Part shown: in pieces, positions 6,165 through 9,688 of the stretch | Numbering within the stretch: the first letter of the stretch is position 1 | How the letters are laid out: each line of letters opens with the position of its first letter | Source of the DNA: Clostridia bacterium | GTDB lineage: Bacteria; Bacillota_A; Clostridia; Oscillospirales; SIG627 | Direction of reading: 5' to 3' | Length of the DNA stretch: 9,688 bases | Assembly (NCBI GenBank): GCA_017508505.1 | Contig: JAFVYT010000132.1 | Coordinates: 1-9,688, forward strand | Notes under the pieces: generated by a model | What the model saw: the letters and a program-made list of their open reading frames with translations, nothing else | Databases searched by the model: none | What the model was told of the DNA's origin: nothing | Position numbers and translations under genes: made by a program

Positions 6165-7847
6165 ATGAGAGCGTATTATCTTGCTATGATGGAAAAGGCT
6201 CTGGAGGCCTACTCCCCCGAGGGGATTCGGGACTATATCCAGGAGGCAAAATCCGTGGGGATCACAGAGCACGGCTTTGCCCGTCTTGCCTCCAACATCG
6301 GCATTTTGCTTGCCTACGGGAGAAAGCCGCATCTGCGGGATACCTTTATTGAGATGATGGAGCTTTGTATGACCCAGCTCCCCAACATCACCACGGCCCC
6401 CTCCCACGCAGGGAACGACTTTACCATTCGGGAGATCTGCACCTGCCTTGACTTAATGGAAAAAAAGGGCACCCTCGACCCCGAGACCGTAGCCCGCTGG
6501 AGAGCAAGGCTCGCCACGGTGAACCCTTGGGAGACCTACCACGTAATCGACCAAGGGACGGGAGGCTTCGTGGGCAACTGGGCGATGTTCGCCGCCGTCA
6601 GCGAATGGATGCGCGGCCTCTTTTGCGGGGTGGATACCTTAGCGTTTGTGGAGCATCAGATCCCCTCTCAGCTTGCCAATCTGGACCGCTCCGGCCTTTA
6701 TATGGACAATCCCCCCATCGCAAACCCGATGGTGTACGATCTGGTCTTCCGTTACCTTTCCGCCTTTCTTCTCTTGGCGGGGTATCGGGGGCGCTTTTAC
6801 GAGGCGTTGGATGAGATGCTGGACAAGACCGCAGACCTGACCCTTCGGATGCAGTCCGTCACGGGGGAATTTTCCTTCGGCGGACGGAGCAATCAGTTCC
6901 TCCACAACGAGGCCATGCTCATTTCCTACTGTGAGATGGAGGCCGCACGCCATCGGAAAAAGGGAGACCTCGAGCGAGCGGGAAAATTCAAGGCGGCCGC
7001 ACGCCTTGCCGCCGAGACCCTCGGCGAGGGCCTGAACGCGACCCCCTGCCACCACATCAAAAACCGCTATCCCCTCTCCTCTCAGATCGGCTGTGAGGGC
7101 TACGGATATTTCAACAAGTATATGATCACCGCCGCCTCCAACCTCTACCCCGCCCTGCTCTTCGGACAAGAGGACATCCTCCCCACAGTAGCCCCTGCCC
7201 AGCAGGGGGGCTTTGTGGCCGTCACCTCCCCCCGCTTTCACAAGGTCTTTCTCACGGCGGGAGACTACCACGCCGAGGCGGAGCTTCTGATGGATCCCCA
7301 CTACGACGCAAACGGCATCGGCAGGATCCACAAAAAGGGCTGTCCCGGGACTCTGTGCCTCTCGGTGCCCTTCCCCAAAAAGCCCAAGTACACCTTGGAG
7401 CAAAATAACCTGATGAATATGAGTCTTGCCCCCTTCGTGGAATTGGGAAAAAGGCGGCTTTACGCCTCGGAGTGCTATGCCAACTGGTCCCTGAAGGAAA
7501 AAAGAGAAGGGGACGGTGTGGCAGAGGCGGATTTTGAGATCTTTATGGGGACAAAGACCCTTCTTTTGACCCTGCACCTTGCCTCCGACGGGGTGCTCCT
7601 TTCCGTCAAGGGAGACGAAAACGTGGGTTTTTCGGTGCCCGTCTTTGCCTTTGACGGAGAAAACGAGACCGAGAGGAGCGAAAAGGAGGGAGAGATCACC
7701 GTGGCCTATCAGGGTGCCACCTGCCGCTTCTGCTTTGACGGAAAGGCAGATCCCGAGCCGCGCCTCTTCTACAACCGCAACGGACGCTATCTGGTCTATG
7801 AGGTAAAATCCGATACCCTTCGGATCACCATGGAGGCAGAGAAATGA
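6165..7847 (+). CDS. Putative carbohydrate-active enzyme: helical toroid plus beta-sandwich (unassigned)
   Basis: A 560-residue protein with no signal peptide, so cytoplasmic. Residues 1 to about 340 are predicted almost all helical and rich in aromatic and charged residues; about 345-560 look all-beta. That architecture is shared by heparinase II/III-type polysaccharide lyases and several glycoside hydrolases with an (alpha/alpha) toroid. Candidate active-site stretches are GNWAMF (137-142), MDNPPIANPMVYD (180-192), FSFGGRSNQFLHNEA (236-250, containing R241, N243, H247, N248 and E249), GCEGYGYFNKYM (309-320) and DANGIGRIHKKGCPG (381-395). I cannot place it confidently in a named family; the fold call rests on pattern and context. 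TGAGG (6153-6157) lies 7 nt before the ATG, and the 3' end overlaps the next gene by ATGA. It probably cleaves a glycosidic bond in an imported oligosaccharide or glycoside, by hydrolysis or elimination; this is inference. Confidence 0.6.
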   Translation: MRAYYLAMMEKALEAYSPEGIRDYIQEAKSVGITEHGFARLASNIGILLAYGRKPHLRDTFIEMMELCMTQLPNITTAPSHAGNDFTIREICTCLDLMEKKGTLDPETVARWRARLATVNPWETYHVIDQGTGGFVGNWAMFAAVSEWMRGLFCGVDTLAFVEHQIPSQLANLDRSGLYMDNPPIANPMVYDLVFRYLSAFLLLAGYRGRFYEALDEMLDKTADLTLRMQSVTGEFSFGGRSNQFLHNEAMLISYCEMEAARHRKKGDLERAGKFKAAARLAAETLGEGLNATPCHHIKNRYPLSSQIGCEGYGYFNKYMITAASNLYPALLFGQEDILPTVAPAQQGGFVAVTSPRFHKVFLTAGDYHAEAELLMDPHYDANGIGRIHKKGCPGTLCLSVPFPKKPKYTLEQNNLMNMSLAPFVELGKRRLYASECYANWSLKEKREGDGVAEADFEIFMGTKTLLLTLHLASDGVLLSVKGDENVGFSVPVFAFDGENETERSEKEGEITVAYQGATCRFCFDGKADPEPRLFYNRNGRYLVYEVKSDTLRITMEAEK

Positions 7848-8578
7848 AGCATCGACTCGGCTTGGTATCCGTCTCCTTTCGTGCCGAGAGCCCGGAGCGA
7901 ATTCTGAAAGAAATGAAAAAGGTCGGCCTTTCCTTTATCGAGTGGGGGAGCGACGTACACGTGCCTCCGGAAAAGGCCCCCGAGATCGCCGCACTTCAGG
8001 CGCAATACGGCATCACCTGCTGCTCCTACGGCTCCTACTTCCGCCTCGGGGTATCCCCGATGGAGGAATTGCCCCCGCTCCTTGTCGCAGCAAAAGTCCT
8101 CGGCACCGACGTGGTGCGGGTCTGGTGCGGAAACAAGAACGCCGCAGACTACACCGAAATCGAAAAAGCGGCGCTCTTTGCCGCCTGCCGCGAGGCGGCA
8201 AGCCTTGCGGAAAAGGAAGGGATCACCCTTTGTTCGGAGTGTCACAACAAGACCTACACCAACTGCAAGGAGGGTGCGCTGGAGGCTTTGAGGGCGGTAG
8301 CAAGTCCCCGTTTTCGGATGTATTGGCAGCCGAATCAATTCACCACCATCGAGGAAAACCTCGCCTATGCCCGCCTTGTCGCCCCCTATACCGAGCACCT
8401 GCACGTGTTCCATTGGCGCGGGAGGGAAAAGCTTCCCCTGTCCGAGGCAGTGGGTCTTTGGCGGGACTATCTGTCCCTCTTCGAGGGGGAGCGTACGCTT
8501 CTTTTGGAATTTATGCCCGACGGGAAAATCGAGACTCTCGGTCGGGAAGCCCTTGCATTATGGGAGATTGCACAATGA
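7844..8578 (+). CDS. Sugar phosphate isomerase/epimerase-like TIM-barrel protein
   Basis: A 244-residue protein of the xylose isomerase-like/AP endonuclease 2 TIM-barrel superfamily, slightly shorter than the usual 260-290. It starts with the typical strand GLVSVSF, has IEWGSD (32-37) after the second helix, and carries likely metal ligands E132 (CSECHN), H186 and/or H190 (HLHVFHW) and E222 (LEFMPDG). The position where related isomerases have the metal-binding Asp reads MYWQPNQ (159-165), giving Gln (Q162) rather than Asp. Members of this superfamily interconvert ketoses, aldoses or inositol intermediates, and some act on 3-keto-glycosides. GGAGG (7832-7836) lies 7 nt before the ATG, and the gene overlaps both neighbours by 4 nt, implying a stoichiometric role in the same pathway. 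The exact reaction is unknown. Confidence 0.82.
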   Translation: MKHRLGLVSVSFRAESPERILKEMKKVGLSFIEWGSDVHVPPEKAPEIAALQAQYGITCCSYGSYFRLGVSPMEELPPLLVAAKVLGTDVVRVWCGNKNAADYTEIEKAALFAACREAASLAEKEGITLCSECHNKTYTNCKEGALEALRAVASPRFRMYWQPNQFTTIEENLAYARLVAPYTEHLHVFHWRGREKLPLSEAVGLWRDYLSLFEGERTLLLEFMPDGKIETLGREALALWEIAQ

Positions 8579-9531
8579 AGGAAATCTATCTTTGTGAAAA
8601 AGAAACAAAGCTGAGAGCCGTTTACGGCACCGAGGACAAGGTCTTTCAAAAGGCAGATCTGGAGGCAAATCCCGAATCCTTTCGGGACACCGAGATCGTC
8701 TTTTCCACCTGGGGAATGCCCGCGTTGGAGGAGGAGGAAATCCGCCGCCTCCTGCCGAGCCTGAAGGCGGTGTTCTACGGTGCAGGCTCCGTTCAGGGAT
8801 TTGCCCGCCCCTTCCTCAACTTGGGCGTGAAGGTCTTCTCCGCCTGGGCAGCAAACGCCATTCCCGTGGCCGAATACGTCACGGCACAGATCATTTTGGC
8901 AAACAAGAGCTTTTTCCGCAATATGCGCTATCGGAACAAAAAGGAGGGCAAGGCACTCCTTGCGCGCTTCCCCGGAAACTACGGGGCCAAGGTCGGCATC
9001 ATCGGTGCGGGAACGATCGGGAAGCTGGTCATCCGAAGGCTTTGTGACTATAAGCTCTCGGTTTTGGTCTTCGACCCCTTCCTGCCCGACGAGACCGCCG
9101 CGGAGCTGGGAGTGGAAAAGGTCAGCTTGGAGCGGCTCTTCGCCGAGTGCGACGTGGTCTCCAACCACCTCGCCAACAACGCCGCCACGTGCGGTATGCT
9201 GCAATACCGTCACTTTGCCTCTATGAAACCGTGGGCCTGCTTTCTGAATACGGGCCGAGGAGCGCAGGTGGTGGAGGCAGATCTGATCCGCGCCCTGACC
9301 GAGCGGGAGGATCTGACGGCAGTTCTGGACGTCACCAGCCCCGAGCCGCCCGAGGAGGGAGGCCCCCTCTACACCCTCCCCGGATGCATCCTGACTCCCC
9401 ACATCGCAGGGAGCAGCGGCAACGAGGTGCGGCGTATGGGCGAATGGATGAAGGCCGAGTGCGAGGCCTACAAGGCAGGAAAGGAAACCCGATACGAGGT
9501 CACCCTCAAAATGCTGGAAACCATGGCATAA
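8575..9531 (+). CDS. D-isomer-specific 2-hydroxyacid dehydrogenase, NAD-binding
   Basis: A 318-residue dehydrogenase of the D-2-hydroxyacid family (PGDH, D-lactate and glyoxylate/hydroxypyruvate reductases), of normal length without extra regulatory domains. The Rossmann motif GAGTIG is at 144-149, and D167 (FDPF) after the second strand favours NAD(H). The catalytic triad is visible: R228 (NTGRG), E257 (DVTSPEPP) and H276 (TPHIAGSS). The segment SNHLANNAATCGML (196-209) replaces the usual HLPLTPETRGML and may shape a different substrate pocket. The start at 8575 follows GGGAG (8562-8566) by 8 nt and overlaps the previous stop (ATGA); the frame stays open upstream only as a shadow of the TIM-barrel gene. 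As the last gene it probably handles a 2-keto or 2-hydroxy acid product, or a cyclic keto-sugar derivative. Confidence 0.9.
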   Translation: MKEIYLCEKETKLRAVYGTEDKVFQKADLEANPESFRDTEIVFSTWGMPALEEEEIRRLLPSLKAVFYGAGSVQGFARPFLNLGVKVFSAWAANAIPVAEYVTAQIILANKSFFRNMRYRNKKEGKALLARFPGNYGAKVGIIGAGTIGKLVIRRLCDYKLSVLVFDPFLPDETAAELGVEKVSLERLFAECDVVSNHLANNAATCGMLQYRHFASMKPWACFLNTGRGAQVVEADLIRALTEREDLTAVLDVTSPEPPEEGGPLYTLPGCILTPHIAGSSGNEVRRMGEWMKAECEAYKAGKETRYEVTLKMLETMA

Positions 9532-9537
9532 AACAAG

Positions 9538-9563
9538 CCCGGCTGCATGAACAGTCGGGTTTT
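9538..9563 (+). terminator. Probable Rho-independent terminator of the operon
   Basis: CCCGGCTG (9538-9545) pairs with CAGTCGGG (9552-9559) with one G:T pair and a 6-nt loop, followed by TTTT (9560-9563), starting 6 nt after the last stop codon. The T-tract is short, so some read-through is possible. Confidence 0.7.
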
Positions 9564-9583
9564 CGGATGTATGCATAAATCCG
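9564..9583. promoter_or_regulatory. Imperfect palindrome centred on TATGCATA
   Basis: Twenty bases, CGGAT-G-TATGCATA-A-ATCCG, are symmetric except for one position pair (9569/9578). This directly follows the terminator and could be an operator for the next gene or part of a second hairpin. No protein can be assigned to it. Confidence 0.4.
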
Positions 9584-9591
9584 CCCGCTGC

Positions 9592-9609
9592 GCCATATAC
9601 ATATATGGC
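9592..9609. promoter_or_regulatory. Perfect palindrome GCCATATA-CA-TATATGGC
   Basis: A perfect 8-bp inverted repeat with a 2-nt centre lies about 40 nt before the possible next start codon. Its length, AT-rich centre and position suggest a dimeric repressor operator near a promoter (TATACA 9596-9601 or TATATG 9602-9607 could be a -10 box, though no good -35 is visible). A hairpin in the RNA is the alternative. Confidence 0.45.
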
Positions 9610-9651
9610 AGGTATGTGCAAGAAGAACTGATGGATAAGAGGGTGGATACG

Positions 9652-9688
9652 ATGGAGAATCCGAACAATCGCATGATCGCTGCGGGCA
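9652..9688 (+). CDS. Possible start of a downstream gene (truncated by window end)
   Basis: An ATG at 9652, preceded by GAGGG (9639-9643) at 8-nt spacing, opens a frame that runs to the window end (MENPNNRMIAAG). An in-frame ATG at 9631 is an alternative start with a weaker site. Only 12 codons are visible, so neither a function nor the reality of the gene can be established; position after a terminator and two palindromes fits a separately regulated gene. Confidence 0.3.
   Translation, partial: MENPNNRMIAAG

Noticed and set aside
5277..6407. 376-codon minus-strand frame opposite the flavoprotein
   Set aside because: Antisense to a well-supported flavoprotein, Gly/His/Arg-rich with no recognisable motif; GC-skewed shadow.
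6639..7577. 312-codon minus-strand frame opposite the 560-residue protein
   Set aside because: Composition is shadow-like and the plus-strand gene has operon context and proper translation signals.
7942..8574. Upstream extension of the 2-hydroxyacid dehydrogenase frame to 7942
   Set aside because: It overlaps the TIM-barrel gene in another frame and lacks family similarity; the ATGA overlap start at 8575 has a good ribosome binding site.
8467..9621. 384-codon minus-strand frame at the operon end
   Set aside because: Runs antisense through the 2-hydroxyacid dehydrogenase and the terminator; no family features.

Overview
The window is GC-rich (by eye close to 60%) bacterial DNA. Genes are tightly packed, often overlap by ATGA or TAATG, and mostly have strong AGGAGG-type ribosome binding sites about 7 nt before the start. 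Perfect hairpin/T-tract terminators, a nucleoside-type ABC transporter of the NupPQ/YufPQ kind and an FeS-type old-yellow-enzyme (OYE) paralogue together suggest an anaerobic Bacillota (Clostridia-like) genome, plausibly a gut or rumen bacterium. That placement is inference; there is no rRNA or marker gene here.

Layout. (1) Bases 1-1331 hold the end of a plus-strand transporter operon: the C-terminal part of one permease and a complete second permease of a nucleoside/BMP-family ABC importer. It ends at a perfectly symmetric terminator (1333-1368) that can also serve the convergent gene. (2) Bases 1368-2153 (minus strand) encode an AraC-family regulator. (3) Bases 2154-2282 are a divergent control region. 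It holds a 13-bp direct repeat spaced 21 bp apart, flanked by two back-to-back promoters whose -35 boxes overlap or touch the repeats. (4) Bases 2283-9531 are one plus-strand operon: an OYE-like flavoenzyme with four cysteines for an FeS cluster, a possible 36-codon small ORF, a short-chain dehydrogenase (SDR), a large SdhA/FrdA/NadB-like FAD flavoprotein, a 560-residue protein that looks like a helical-toroid plus beta-sandwich carbohydrate-active enzyme, a xylose-isomerase-like TIM-barrel protein, and a D-2-hydroxyacid dehydrogenase. A probable terminator follows at 9538-9563. (5) Bases 9564-9688 hold two palindromes and possibly the first codons of another gene.

How it may work together (inference). 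The AraC regulator probably senses a small molecule through its N-terminal cupin and activates the operon from the tandem sites. The operon combines three unrelated redox enzymes able to act on C=C or C=O/C-OH groups with a possible glycan or glycoside cleaving enzyme, a sugar isomerase/epimerase-like enzyme and a 2-hydroxyacid dehydrogenase. This suggests a cytoplasmic catabolic pathway for an unusual sugar, uronide or glycoside requiring redox chemistry. No substrate can be named from sequence. No transporter, kinase or aldolase lies within the operon, so uptake and the lower pathway would be encoded elsewhere. Apart from RNA-level structures, no RNA genes, mobile elements or CRISPR arrays were seen.
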